Shown here: positions 1 to 8,678 of the stretch, in pieces
How the letters are laid out: each line of letters opens with the position of its first letter
How positions within the stretch are numbered: the first letter of the stretch is position 1
Assembly: GCA_030631445.1 (NCBI GenBank)
Contig: DAOVLD010000015.1
Location: forward strand, 1 to 15,880
Length of the DNA: 15,880 nt
Source of the DNA: Bacteroidota bacterium
GTDB lineage: Bacteria; Bacteroidota; Bacteroidia; Bacteroidales; VadinHA17
Reading direction: 5' to 3'
The notes under the pieces: generated by a model
What the model was told of the DNA's origin: nothing
Databases searched by the model: none
Seen by the model: only the letters and a program-made list of their open reading frames with translations
Position numbers and translations under genes: made by a program

Positions 1-1
1 A

Positions 2-16
2 GTTTTAGCTATGTAA
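2..16 (+). other. Possible 3' end of an upstream gene (murE expected)
   Basis: The first 34 bases before mraY are too short to identify. One frame reads V-L-A-M and stops with TAA at 14-16, so an upstream dcw gene could end here, 18 bp before mraY. In Bacteroidota the gene before mraY is normally murE, but four residues cannot confirm that. A second frame is open from base 1 and stops at TGA 61-63, inside mraY, and cannot be excluded. Confidence 0.25.
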
Positions 17-34
17 CCGAATTGAAAAAAGAAT

Positions 35-1285
35 ATGTTTTATTATTTATTCGGATATCTTGAAAGTCTGGATGTACCCGGAGCGGGTATGTTTCAGTAT
101 ATTTCTTTCCGGTCTGCGATGGCAATAATTACCTCCCTTGTCATTTCATTGTTGTTCGGAAAGCGAATCATATTATATCTGCAGAAAAAACAAATAGGTG
201 AAGTGGTAAGGGACCTGGGACTTGAAGGTCAGTATCGCAAAGTTGGCACCCCTTCCATGGGCGGGATCATTATCCTGGCATCAATTATTATTCCAACCCT
301 TTTGTTTGGTGATCTCGGAAATATCTATGTTATCCTGATGCTTATTACTACCGTCTGGCTCGGGTTTGTAGGATTTATTGATGATTATATTAAAATCTTT
401 AAAAAGAGTAAAGAAGGGCTTGCCGGTAGATTTAAGATTATAGGACAGATAATTCTGGGACTTATAGTTGGGATAACCCTTTATCTTAACGATGATGTAT
501 TAGTCAGGGAAATTGTGATGATTGATCAGGCTGTTCAGACAGAAGAAATGCTTGAAGGAGTAACCGGAGAAAATGAAGAAGCGAAATATATTAGCAGGGA
601 TGTAAAAAGTACTATTACAACAATACCTTTTATAAAGAATAATGAGTTTGATTATGCATACCTGGTCTCCTTTCTTGGTGAAAAGAGTAAACAGTGGGGT
701 TGGGTTATATTTATTATTGTAACCATTTTTATTGTTACCGCGGTTTCCAATGGGGCAAATCTTACCGATGGGCTTGACGGATTGACTACAGGTACGTCAG
801 CAATTATTGGAACAACACTGGGAATATTGGCATATCTGTCAGGGAATGTGATATATGCTGATTATTTGAATATTATGTATATCCCCAATACGGGTGAATT
901 AGTAATTTTTATAAGTGCATTTATCGGTGCTACAATCGGGTTCCTCTGGTATAACTCCTATCCTGCTCAGGTTTTTATGGGAGATACCGGCAGTCTCCCG
1001 CTGGGTGGTATAATTGCAGTTTTTGCTATCCTGATAAGAAAAGAACTGCTGATCCCTATCCTTTGTGGTATATTCCTGGTAGAAAGTTTGTCTGTATTAA
1101 TTCAGGTAAGTTTTTTCAAACGGACTAAAAGGAAATATGGACAGGGTAAACGGGTTTTTCTGATGACACCTATTCATCATCATTACCAGAAAAAAGGATA
1201 TCCCGAACCAAAAATCGTTACCCGGTTCTGGATTATTGCAGTCTTGCTTGCTGTAATAACTATTGTTACGTTGAAAATCAGATAA
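35..1285 (+). CDS. mraY: Phospho-N-acetylmuramoyl-pentapeptide-transferase MraY
   Basis: This integral inner-membrane enzyme moves phospho-MurNAc-pentapeptide from UDP onto undecaprenyl phosphate, making lipid I. Family motifs are all present: GTPSMGG (71-77), the Asp pair in FIDDYIK (114-120, D116/D117), NLTDGLDGL (242-250), the catalytic-Asp region MGDTGS (315-320, D317) and the histidine motif [11 protein letters not shown] (378-388). About ten hydrophobic segments span the protein. At 416 residues it is longer than the roughly 360-residue proteobacterial enzymes. The extra length lies mainly in a polar, acidic stretch at about 152-220, between membrane segments, which is a familiar trait of Bacteroidota MraY. 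The start [10 protein letters not shown] matches the family N-terminus. A 5 bp gap to murD implies co-transcription. Confidence 0.97.
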   Translation: MFYYLFGYLESLDVPGAGMFQYISFRSAMAIITSLVISLLFGKRIILYLQKKQIGEVVRDLGLEGQYRKVGTPSMGGIIILASIIIPTLLFGDLGNIYVILMLITTVWLGFVGFIDDYIKIFKKSKEGLAGRFKIIGQIILGLIVGITLYLNDDVLVREIVMIDQAVQTEEMLEGVTGENEEAKYISRDVKSTITTIPFIKNNEFDYAYLVSFLGEKSKQWGWVIFIIVTIFIVTAVSNGANLTDGLDGLTTGTSAIIGTTLGILAYLSGNVIYADYLNIMYIPNTGELVIFISAFIGATIGFLWYNSYPAQVFMGDTGSLPLGGIIAVFAILIRKELLIPILCGIFLVESLSVLIQVSFFKRTKRKYGQGKRVFLMTPIHHHYQKKGYPEPKIVTRFWIIAVLLAVITIVTLKIR

Positions 1286-1290
1286 TTACT

Positions 1291-2646
1291 ATGTCAGTAG
1301 ACAAAAAATATAAAAGAATTGTAGTGCTTGGTGCCGGAGAAAGCGGAACAGGAGCTGCAATACTGGGCCTTAAAAAAGGTCTGGATGTTTTTGTGTCTGA
1401 TAATGGGAAAATTAAGGATAAATATAAAAAGGTGCTTGATAATTACAGGATAGAATATGAAGAGAAAGGACATTCGCCCGGAAAGATCCTTTTGGCAGAT
1501 GAAGTGATTAAAAGCCCGGGTATTCCTGATGATATTGAACTAATAGGTAAACTAAAGGGAAAACAAACACCGGTAATCTCTGAGATCGAATTTGCAGGGA
1601 GATATACCAGTGCCACGAAAATATGTGTTACAGGCAGCAATGGAAAAACCACTACAACTTCCCTGATATTTCATATGATGAAAAAAGCCGGGTTGAATGT
1701 GGGGATTGCAGGAAATATCGGGAATAGCCTGGCTATGCAGGTGGCGATAGAAGATCATGATTTTTATGTGATTGAATTAAGCAGTTTTCAGTTGGATAAT
1801 ATGTACAATTTCAAAGCTGATATAGCTGTGCTGATGAATATTACTCCCGACCATCTTGACAGGTATGGATATGACTTTGACAGATATGTGAATTCGAAAT
1901 TCAGAGTAGTACGGAACCAGGGAAAAAATGACTCTTTTATTTTTTGTGGTGACGATGAGATAATACTCAGGGAGTTGAAAAAAAGAGAGATAGCAGGGAA
2001 TTCACTTTCTTTTTCCCTGTATAAATCAGAAAACCAGGCAGCTTTTATTCATAACAATATGGTAAATATTAAAACAGAAAAAAACAAAATAATGAAAATG
2101 TCAATTGATGAATTAGCCTTACAAGGGAAACACAACATTTATAATTCCATGGCTGCAAGTATTGCCGGCCAGGTATTACATATCAGGAAAGAAACCATCA
2201 GGGAAAGCCTGAGTGATTTTCAGGGCGTGGAACATCGTCTGGAATCTTTTATTAAAGTGCATGGGATCTGGTTTGTCAACGACTCAAAAGCAACTAACGT
2301 AAATTCAACATGGTATGCTCTTGAAAGCATGAAAACGCCGGTGATTTGGATTGTTGGAGGAATTGATAAAGGAAACGACTATTCCGGTCTTACCACATTA
2401 GTTAAAGAAAAAGTAAAGGCTATTATATGTCTGGGAAAAGAAAATTCAAAGATACATAAGGCTTATGATGAGATAGTTACCAATGTTGTTGATTCAGGTT
2501 CAATGGAAGAAGCTGTGCGTACTGCTTATTTTTATGGAAAAAAAGGAGATACAGTTCTGCTTTCTCCGGCATGCGCAAGCTTCGATTTGTTTGATAACTA
2601 TGAAGATCGTGGAAGACAATTTAAAAAAGCAGTGAGGAATCTGTAA
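1291..2646 (+). CDS. murD: UDP-N-acetylmuramoyl-L-alanine--D-glutamate ligase MurD
   Basis: This cytoplasmic ATP-dependent ligase adds D-glutamate to UDP-MurNAc-L-Ala. The order of motifs is that of a full Mur ligase. A Rossmann-like start, VVLGAGESGTG (11-21), binds the UDP moiety. The ATP P-loop GSNGKTTTT is at 115-123, ELSSFQL at 162-168 and NITPDHLDRYG at 183-193. K203 in NSKFRV is probably the carbamylated lysine. GKHNIYNSMAA is at 279-289, HRLE at 315-318, NDSKATN at 330-336, GGIDKG at 356-361 and the C-terminal SPACASFD (425-432) followed by YEDRG. The ELSSFQL and SPACASFD signatures separate MurD from MurC, E and F. Its 451 residues are normal for the family. It sits 5 bp from both mraY and ftsW, consistent with a single operon. 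Confidence 0.97.
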   Translation: MSVDKKYKRIVVLGAGESGTGAAILGLKKGLDVFVSDNGKIKDKYKKVLDNYRIEYEEKGHSPGKILLADEVIKSPGIPDDIELIGKLKGKQTPVISEIEFAGRYTSATKICVTGSNGKTTTTSLIFHMMKKAGLNVGIAGNIGNSLAMQVAIEDHDFYVIELSSFQLDNMYNFKADIAVLMNITPDHLDRYGYDFDRYVNSKFRVVRNQGKNDSFIFCGDDEIILRELKKREIAGNSLSFSLYKSENQAAFIHNNMVNIKTEKNKIMKMSIDELALQGKHNIYNSMAASIAGQVLHIRKETIRESLSDFQGVEHRLESFIKVHGIWFVNDSKATNVNSTWYALESMKTPVIWIVGGIDKGNDYSGLTTLVKEKVKAIICLGKENSKIHKAYDEIVTNVVDSGSMEEAVRTAYFYGKKGDTVLLSPACASFDLFDNYEDRGRQFKKAVRNL

Positions 2647-2651
2647 AAAGA

Positions 2652-3809
2652 ATGGGTGAAAAGATAAATAAATATCTGAAGGGTGACCCGATTATCTGGG
2701 GTGTTATTATTGTCCTGAGTATATTTTCACTCCTGGCAGTATATAGCGCAACCAGTACGCTGGCTATGCATAAGATGGGCGGGAATTCATTGTATTACCT
2801 GATTCGTCATGGCGTGATCCTCGCCTTTGGAATAATGATCATTTTTATCACTCACCTTATTCATTATAAATACTATTCAAAATTATCCCAATTATTGATT
2901 GGGATAGCTGTTATTCTTTTAATACTTACCCTGTTTCTGGGTACAAACTTTAACCAGGCTACTCGCTGGCTTACTTTGCCGGGACTGGGTTTTACAATTC
3001 AGACATCTGACTTTGCCAAGCTGGCTCTTATTATGTATATAGCAAGAGTATTGTCAATGAAACAGGGTGAAATAAAGAGTTTTAAAGAGGCATTTTTACC
3101 TGTCATTATACCTGTTGTAATAATTTGTGTATTGATCCTTCCGGCAAACCTGTCAACTGCTGCCTTAATTTTCGGAATTTCACTTTTGCTGATGTTTATT
3201 GGCAGGATCAGCATGAAACATCTTCTTGCCTCAGGTGGTGTTGCTATATTATTACTCGCACTTTTTATTACCGTCGGAACATTGGTTGAAAAGGAAGGAA
3301 GAATAAATACATGGAAGAATCGTATAGAGAATTACTTCGAAGAAGGTGGTGAGGAAAGTTACCAGAGCCAGCAGGCAAAAATTGCTATTGCAACAGGTGG
3401 ATTGTTCGGGAAAAATCCCGGGAAAAGTGTCCAGCGAAACTTTCTGCCTAATCCATATTCTGATTTTATTTACGCAATTATCGTTGAGGAATACGGAATG
3501 ATAATCGGGGGGATCCCTATATTACTGGCCTATCTTTTTTTATTGTTCAGGGCTGGAGTTATTGTAAGAAAATGTGACCGGACATTTCCTGCATTCCTTG
3601 CAATTGGATTAACACTTATGATTGTCGTTCAGGCAATGGTTAATATGGCAGTGGCAGTAGGAATTTTTCCCGTAACCGGACAGACATTGCCACTTGTTAG
3701 TATGGGTGGATCATCAATGCTGTTTACAAGTATTGCATTTGGAATTATTTTAAGTATAAGCAGAAATTTGGACGAAACCGAACCGGATGAAGAGGAAGTT
3801 ACAGCATAA
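2652..3809 (+). CDS. ftsW: Septal peptidoglycan polymerase FtsW (SEDS family)
   Basis: This polytopic inner-membrane glycosyltransferase of the SEDS family polymerises lipid II at the division septum, normally with a class B PBP. About ten hydrophobic segments are visible from residue 14 to 370. Recognisable motifs are the early VYSATS (30-35), QTSDFAKLALI (117-127), the extracellular loop ending in NPYSDFIYAIIVEEYG (267-282), and the signature VTGQTLPLVSMGGSS (341-355). D271 in SDFIY aligns with the Asp shown to be essential in E. coli FtsW and in RodA. Position between murD and murG favours FtsW over RodA. The cytoplasmic tail is short and acidic (ETEPDEEE). Its last 23 bases overlap the start of murG, suggesting coupled translation. 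Confidence 0.95.
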   Translation: MGEKINKYLKGDPIIWGVIIVLSIFSLLAVYSATSTLAMHKMGGNSLYYLIRHGVILAFGIMIIFITHLIHYKYYSKLSQLLIGIAVILLILTLFLGTNFNQATRWLTLPGLGFTIQTSDFAKLALIMYIARVLSMKQGEIKSFKEAFLPVIIPVVIICVLILPANLSTAALIFGISLLLMFIGRISMKHLLASGGVAILLLALFITVGTLVEKEGRINTWKNRIENYFEEGGEESYQSQQAKIAIATGGLFGKNPGKSVQRNFLPNPYSDFIYAIIVEEYGMIIGGIPILLAYLFLLFRAGVIVRKCDRTFPAFLAIGLTLMIVVQAMVNMAVAVGIFPVTGQTLPLVSMGGSSMLFTSIAFGIILSISRNLDETEPDEEEVTA

Positions 3810-4905
3810 CAAAATTATTATCAGCGGTGGCGGAACCGGTGGTCATGTATTCCCGGCAATTTCAATTGCAAACGCATTAAAATTGAAAAGGCAGGAGCTT
3901 GATATTTTGTTTGTCGGAGCTGAAGGAAAAATGGAAATGAAAAAGGTGCCTGAAGCGGGTTATGCTATTGAAGGTCTTCCCGTAACAGGTTTACATAGAG
4001 GATTTTCTTTTAAAAATATTGTTTTTATAATTAAACTTTTTCGCAGTTTGTTTATTGCCAAAAAGATCATAAACAGGTTTCAGCCCTCTGTGGTGATAGG
4101 AGTTGGAGGATATGCCAGCGCTCCTGTTCTCTGGTGCGCTTCGAAAAAAGGAATTCCAATCTTGATTCAGGAGCAAAATTCTTTTGCCGGTATCACTAAT
4201 AAAATTCTGGGGAAAAAAGCTGAAAAAATTTGTGTTGCCTATAAAAATATGGACAAATATTTTCCTGAAAATAAAATAATTTTTACCGGAAATCCGGTTA
4301 GGCAGGATCTTGATAAGTTAGAGAATAAAAAGAAAGAAGCATTGAAATATTTCGGACTTGAGAATAAACCGGAAATAGTTTTAGTTCTTGGCGGTAGTGG
4401 AGGGGCAAGGACTATTAATGAAAGTATTAAAACAGGCCTTAGCAGAATAAAAATTAAAAATGTATGTATTATTTGGCAAACAGGTGAATTTTACCATAAA
4501 AAAGCTAAAGAGGCAATGTTGTTAAGTGGTGTGGAAAATGTAAAGTTATTTCCGTTTATCAACCGTATGGATCTTGCTTACGCAGTTGCAGATGTGATAG
4601 TGTCCAGAGCAGGGGCAGGAACTATCTCGGAATTGTACCTTGTAGGGAAACCGGTTATCCTTGTGCCTTCTCCAAATGTTGCAGAGGATCATCAGACAAA
4701 AAATGCACAGGTGCTGGTGAAAAACAGGGCTGCCATTATGGTGAAAGACAGTGAAGCCGGGGAAACTTTATTGAATGCCGTTTTGGAACTATCTGCTGAT
4801 AAGAAAAAGAAAGAGTTATTATCATTGAATATCAGGAAAATGACTGTAAGAAATTCAGCTGACCTGATTGCAAATGAAGTGCTTAAATTGATGAAAAAAA
4901 ATTAA
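3787..4905 (+). CDS. murG: UDP-GlcNAc:lipid I GlcNAc transferase MurG
   Basis: This peripheral inner-membrane GT-B glycosyltransferase converts lipid I to lipid II using UDP-GlcNAc. The N-terminal domain shows the glycine loop GGGTGGHVFPA (14-24) with the probable catalytic base H20, and a second loop VGGYASAP (106-113). QEQNSFAGITNKIL (128-141) is the expected acceptor-side motif. The C-terminal domain shows GNPVR (168-172), LGGSGGARTIN (201-211) and the donor-binding SRAGAGTISEL (273-283), followed by HQTKNAQ (302-308). At 372 residues it is slightly longer than E. coli MurG (355). The start at 3787 is chosen because it puts the glycine loop 13 residues in, as in the family, and no later ATG precedes the loop. 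It overlaps the end of ftsW by 23 bp, and only 1 bp separates it from murC. Confidence 0.96.
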   Translation: MKRKLQHNKIIISGGGTGGHVFPAISIANALKLKRQELDILFVGAEGKMEMKKVPEAGYAIEGLPVTGLHRGFSFKNIVFIIKLFRSLFIAKKIINRFQPSVVIGVGGYASAPVLWCASKKGIPILIQEQNSFAGITNKILGKKAEKICVAYKNMDKYFPENKIIFTGNPVRQDLDKLENKKKEALKYFGLENKPEIVLVLGGSGGARTINESIKTGLSRIKIKNVCIIWQTGEFYHKKAKEAMLLSGVENVKLFPFINRMDLAYAVADVIVSRAGAGTISELYLVGKPVILVPSPNVAEDHQTKNAQVLVKNRAAIMVKDSEAGETLLNAVLELSADKKKKELLSLNIRKMTVRNSADLIANEVLKLMKKN

Positions 4906-4906
4906 T

Positions 4907-6289
4907 ATGGATCCGGACAAAATACATAGGGTTTATTTTATCGGTATCGGAGGTATCGGGATGAGTGCCCTTGCCAGGTATTTTATAGCCGGTGGTTTTG
5001 AAGTTGCCGGATACGACATTATTGAATCGAAACTCACCTTGCAATTGTCAGCAGAAGGGAGCAAAATTCATTATATTGATAATGTGGATAAGATACCTGA
5101 AATATACAGGGACATTAATAAAAAGGAGGAGATTCTGGTTGTATACACGCCTGCTGTTCCTGAGGCACATACAGAACTAAGATATTTCAGAAATAAGGGT
5201 TTCCGGGTGTTGAAAAGGGCTGAAGCACTTGGATGGATAACCCGTGAAGCCAAATGTATAGCTGTTGCCGGCACTCACGGTAAAACTACAGTTTCAACTA
5301 TCATTGCTCATTTACTAAAACAGTCTAAGCTTGATTGTTCCGCTTTCCTTGGAGGAATTTCAAAAAACTATAATTCAAATTTTCTTCCGGGTAAAAGCGA
5401 TTTGGTCGTGCTTGAAGCTGATGAATATGACAGGTCATTTTTGCAATTATATCCATGGATGGCAGTAGTGACAGCTATTGATGCTGATCACCTGGATGTT
5501 TACGGGGGGAAAGATGAAATGGAAAAAGCTTTTGTGAAATTTATCGGACAAATAAAACCGGGAGGTATATTGCTGATAAAGAAGGGGCTATCGCTTGAAT
5601 CTGAAAACCTGCATGATGTTTCAATATATACATATGGAATTAATACAAATGCAGACTTCTATTGTTCAGATGTAACTATCAAGGAAGGTTTATATCTGTT
5701 TAATATTCATACACCTGATGGAATTATCAAAGATATTTACTTTGGTTATCCCGGCAGGATGAATGTAGAAAATGCAGTTGCTGCAGTTGCAACGCTTACA
5801 CTGCTTGGAGTAAAGAAGGAGTCAATTAAAAAAGCATTGTTAAATTTTTCAGGTGTCAAACGCAGGTTTGAAATTGTATTCAAATCTGATAAGCTGGTTT
5901 ATATTGACGATTATGCACATCATCCTGAAGAATTGAAAGCATGCATCGCGTCTGTAAGGGAGTTGTTCCCCGGCAAATCAATAACAGGGGTATTTCAGCC
6001 ACACCTTTATTCCCGTACACAAAATTTTGCCAATGAATTTGCCGATAGTCTTGATGAATTAGATGAGCTTATACTCTTGGATATCTATCCTGCCCGGGAA
6101 AAACCGGTCCCCGGTGTTACTTCTGAAATGATATTGCAGAAAATGAAAATGGAAAATAAACAATTGGCAAAAAAGGAAAACCTGGTTGAACTTTTGGGAA
6201 AAAAAGATTTGGAAGTATTGTTAACACTTGGAGCAGGAGATATAGGTGAATTTGTTGAACCGGTGAAAAAAATGCTTAAGAATAGATAA
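4907..6289 (+). CDS. murC: UDP-N-acetylmuramate--L-alanine ligase MurC
   Basis: This cytoplasmic ATP-dependent ligase adds the first amino acid, L-Ala, to UDP-MurNAc. The MurC-type N-terminus has GIGGIGMSALA (13-23), followed by the P-loop GTHGKTT (122-128), EADEYDRSF (170-178), DADHLDVYG (192-200), GRMNVENAVAA (283-293), RRFE (319-322), DDYAHHPEE (334-342), QPHLYSRT (364-371), YPAREKP (394-400) and LGAGDIG (441-447). DDYAHHP and YPAREKP are diagnostic for MurC within the Mur ligases. The 460 residues cover all three Mur domains without truncation. The gene starts 1 bp after the murG stop and ends 7 bp before ftsQ, so it is embedded in the operon. It acts upstream of MurD in the pathway even though it lies downstream in the gene order. 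Confidence 0.97.
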   Translation: MDPDKIHRVYFIGIGGIGMSALARYFIAGGFEVAGYDIIESKLTLQLSAEGSKIHYIDNVDKIPEIYRDINKKEEILVVYTPAVPEAHTELRYFRNKGFRVLKRAEALGWITREAKCIAVAGTHGKTTVSTIIAHLLKQSKLDCSAFLGGISKNYNSNFLPGKSDLVVLEADEYDRSFLQLYPWMAVVTAIDADHLDVYGGKDEMEKAFVKFIGQIKPGGILLIKKGLSLESENLHDVSIYTYGINTNADFYCSDVTIKEGLYLFNIHTPDGIIKDIYFGYPGRMNVENAVAAVATLTLLGVKKESIKKALLNFSGVKRRFEIVFKSDKLVYIDDYAHHPEELKACIASVRELFPGKSITGVFQPHLYSRTQNFANEFADSLDELDELILLDIYPAREKPVPGVTSEMILQKMKMENKQLAKKENLVELLGKKDLEVLLTLGAGDIGEFVEPVKKMLKNR

Positions 6290-6296
6290 AGGAAAA

Positions 6297-7079
6297 ATGA
6301 AGCGGATTCTAAAAATATTTGTTTGGGTAATTATCATAGCCTATATAGTTGTGGTTCCCGGTTTTGTTGTTGACCGGTCGGGAAAAACTCTATGTAATTC
6401 GATTGATATCAGTTTGCCTGATTCCCTTACAAGCCGGTTCGTTACACAAGATGACATACTCAATGTTATTAATAAACGTGATAATCAGGTGCTTGGTTAT
6501 CCAATTGGAACTCTTGATACCCGGGAAATTGAAATCCGGCTTGCTTTACATCCTGCACTGAAAAAAGTAGAAGTATATAAAACAATCGGGGGGAAATTGC
6601 ATATTGAGGCAATTCAAAGAGTACCGGTTGTAAGAATTATAAATAACAAGGGAATGAGTTATTATATTGACGCTAAAGGTGCAATTGTCCCTTTTTCTGA
6701 AAAATTCACTCCCAGGGTGCTGATAGCCAGTGGTTATATTAATGAACCTGAGGAAATTATGCAGGAACTTATGATAAAAAATATTGATTCTGACAATATA
6801 ATCAAACAAATTCATGAACTGGGTTGTTTCATCAGTTCACATGATTTCTGGAAGGTACAGATTGAACAGATATATGTAAACAAAAAAGGAGAGTTCGAAC
6901 TAGTGCCACGTGTTGGAGCCTACAGAATTATTCTTGGAAGTTTTGACGGTTATCAGGAAAAGTTCAGGAAACTATACGCATTGTTTGAAAAAGGCCTGAA
7001 CAAGGTGGGGTGGAACAAGTATGAAGCAATTAACCTGAAATTTGACGGACAAATAGTTTGTACTAAACGTACATATTAA
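6297..7079 (+). CDS. ftsQ: Cell division protein FtsQ
   Basis: This bitopic inner-membrane protein links early cytoplasmic and late periplasmic parts of the divisome. A basic start (MKRILK) leads into a single membrane helix at about 7-24. The periplasmic part has a POTRA-like region at about 34-108, with HPALKKVEVYKTIGGKLHI at 85-103 and QRVPVVRI at 107-114. A beta domain follows with SYYIDAKGAIVPFSEKFTPR at 121-140. These segments match Bacteroidota FtsQ rather than the proteobacterial consensus, which is poorly conserved. Its 260 residues are normal. The intergenic AAAGGAAAAATG gives a weak purine-rich ribosome site, one of the few in the window. Position between murC and ftsA is the strongest support for the name. 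After it comes the only long gap in the cluster. Confidence 0.9.
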   Translation: MKRILKIFVWVIIIAYIVVVPGFVVDRSGKTLCNSIDISLPDSLTSRFVTQDDILNVINKRDNQVLGYPIGTLDTREIEIRLALHPALKKVEVYKTIGGKLHIEAIQRVPVVRIINNKGMSYYIDAKGAIVPFSEKFTPRVLIASGYINEPEEIMQELMIKNIDSDNIIKQIHELGCFISSHDFWKVQIEQIYVNKKGEFELVPRVGAYRIILGSFDGYQEKFRKLYALFEKGLNKVGWNKYEAINLKFDGQIVCTKRTY

Positions 7080-7082
7080 TAT

Positions 7083-7167
7083 CAAATAAATCACAAATGA
7101 CAAGCACCAAATTGCAAATAAATTACAAATGACAAGCACCAAAATTCAAATAAATCTCAAATACCAA
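7083..7167 (+). repeat. 32-bp direct tandem repeat, two full copies plus a partial third
   Basis: Copy 1 (7083-7114) and copy 2 (7115-7146) both begin CAAATAAAT and share ACAAATGACAAGCACCAAA, differing at only a few positions. A third, decayed copy starts at 7147 (CAAATAAATCTCAAATACCA). The copies abut with no unique spacers, so this is not a CRISPR array. The block begins 3 bp after the ftsQ stop and is non-coding. The base composition resembles dispersed non-coding repeats seen in many Bacteroidota genomes, but family membership is an inference. Confidence 0.85.
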
Positions 7168-7260
7168 TGATAAAAAAACAAACAAATTCTTTTATCTGTG
7201 CTGTTTGGATATTGTTTTTTCGAACATTGGGTATTATTTGTAATTTGTTTTTTGAGATTT
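7147..7260. repeat. Imperfect inverted repeat (long hairpin) between ftsQ and ftsA
   Basis: Several left-arm segments have complements to the right. AAATCTCAAA at 7152-7161 pairs with 7251-7260. AATACCAATG at 7160-7169 pairs with CATTGGGTATT at 7225-7235, with one bulged base. AAAAAACAA at 7173-7181 pairs with TTGTTTTTT at 7212-7220. The apex lies around 7182-7211. An alternative exact 11-base pairing exists between 7120-7130 in the second 32-bp copy and 7236-7246. The structure could slow or end transcription after ftsQ, or simply be a mobile palindromic repeat; the sequence does not decide. The rest of this 253 bp gap (7261-7332) is AT-rich with no promoter motif I can recognise. Confidence 0.7.
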
Positions 7261-7332
7261 GTTATTTATAAACGAAAAATATTTATCAATAAAATAGCAC
7301 TAAAAAAATAACCACATTAAAAATCTAATACT

Positions 7333-8631
7333 ATGAATAAAAAAGACCATATCGTTGCGGCTGTTGATATTGGAACCACAAAAATTGTTTCTGTAGTCGG
7401 CAGGAAAAATGAGAATGGTAAAATCGAGATTTTAGGACTTAGCAAAGCTCCCTCAAAAGGTATAAAGCGGGGAGTTGTCCTGAATATTGAAGAAACCGTG
7501 AATGCTATCCGCTCAACCGTAGAAGATGTTCAAAAACGTTCTGAAATAAATTTCAGCCAGGTTTTTGTCGGAATCGCCGGTCAACATATCCGGAGCATGC
7601 GAAACAGAGGATATATTAACAGGGATTCCATGGAAGAAGAGATAACACGGGAAGATATTATCCGGCTGATAAAGGATATGTATAAAATCCCTATTGATGT
7701 TGGAGAGGAAATTATTCATGTCCTGCCTCAGAATTTTATTGTTGATAATGAAACAGGCGTGAAAAATCCTGTAGGAATGAATGGTAGAAGGCTGGAAGCT
7801 AATTTCCATATCGTGATAGGACAGATAGCCTCGGCAAAAAATATTGAGAAATGTATTAACAGGACAGGACTGCAAATAAGAGAGCTTATCCTGGAACCAC
7901 TGGCTTCGTCTGAGGCAGTGCTTACTGCTGATGAAAAAGAAGCAGGTGTAGTTTTAGTGGATATTGGTGGAGGAACAACCGATGTTGCTGTTTATTATGA
8001 TAATATTATCAGGCACACTGCCGTGATACCTTTTGGTGGTAATGTGGTTACAAAAGATATCAAAGAAGGATGTGCTATCCTCCAGCGGCAGGCTGAATCG
8101 TTGAAAATCCAGTTTGGTTCGGCTCTCGGCGATATTTCTCCCGATGATAAGGTGGTAACAATTCCGGGTATTTCAGGACGGGAACCAAAGGAGATCTCTT
8201 TTAAAAGCCTGGCATATATTATCCAGTCAAGGATGGAAGAAATAATTGATGCAGTAATGTTTGAAATAGAAAACAGTGGATATTTTGAGAAACTTGCTGC
8301 CGGTGTTGTACTGACAGGTGGAGGCGCTCTACTCAGACATCTCTCACAACTTGTGAAATTTAAAACAGGAATGGATGTGAGAGTAGGTTTGCCAAATGAA
8401 TTTATGGGTGGTGAATTAGACGATGATATTAACCAGCCACAATTTGCTACCAGCGTTGGCCTCGTGCTTAAAGGATTCGAATACCTGAATACTTATGAGG
8501 TTGAAAAAGAAACCTCACATGAGTTCCTTGAACAGGAAAAAGATAATAAGGGAGAAAAACCTCGCTTTTTTGAGAAGTGGAAGAAAACATTTAATGAAAT
8601 GTTTGCTGAAAATGATGTGAAAATGGAGTAG
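7333..8631 (+). CDS. ftsA: Cell division protein FtsA (actin-like membrane tether of FtsZ)
   Basis: FtsA is an actin-fold ATPase that anchors FtsZ filaments to the membrane and recruits later division proteins. The phosphate-1 motif VDIGTTKIVSVVG is at 11-23. The FtsA-specific 1C subdomain follows (about 85-160, with GIAGQHIRS at 80-88). Phosphate-2 is VDIGGGTTDVAVY at 209-221 and the adenosine motif is VVLTGGGALL at 325-334. The C-terminus has a polar linker rich in Glu and Lys, then a basic amphipathic stretch RFFEKWKKTFNEMF (411-424), which fits the membrane-targeting helix. The 432 residues are close to the family norm. It lies downstream of the repeat-bearing gap and 47 bp upstream of ftsZ, so ftsA-ftsZ may have its own promoter, although none is recognisable. 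Confidence 0.96.
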   Translation: MNKKDHIVAAVDIGTTKIVSVVGRKNENGKIEILGLSKAPSKGIKRGVVLNIEETVNAIRSTVEDVQKRSEINFSQVFVGIAGQHIRSMRNRGYINRDSMEEEITREDIIRLIKDMYKIPIDVGEEIIHVLPQNFIVDNETGVKNPVGMNGRRLEANFHIVIGQIASAKNIEKCINRTGLQIRELILEPLASSEAVLTADEKEAGVVLVDIGGGTTDVAVYYDNIIRHTAVIPFGGNVVTKDIKEGCAILQRQAESLKIQFGSALGDISPDDKVVTIPGISGREPKEISFKSLAYIIQSRMEEIIDAVMFEIENSGYFEKLAAGVVLTGGGALLRHLSQLVKFKTGMDVRVGLPNEFMGGELDDDINQPQFATSVGLVLKGFEYLNTYEVEKETSHEFLEQEKDNKGEKPRFFEKWKKTFNEMFAENDVKME

Positions 8632-8678
8632 CAAACGGTGATATAAAATGTATTTATTTAAAATTAAAAATAATAGCC

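Noticed and set aside
2652-3809. RodA rather than FtsW
   Set aside because: SEDS proteins are alike, but the position between murD and murG in the dcw cluster is that of ftsW.
7083-7167. CRISPR array
   Set aside because: The 32-bp units abut each other directly with no spacers, there are only two full copies, and no cas gene is present.
7080-7332. A Bacteroidota-type promoter directly upstream of ftsA
   Set aside because: I found no octamer matching TAnnTTTG in the gap on the plus strand; near matches lack the TA or the TTTG half.
7513-7875. 120-codon open frame antisense to ftsA
   Set aside because: The opposite frame is unmistakable FtsA with all its ATPase motifs; the antisense product has no recognisable features.
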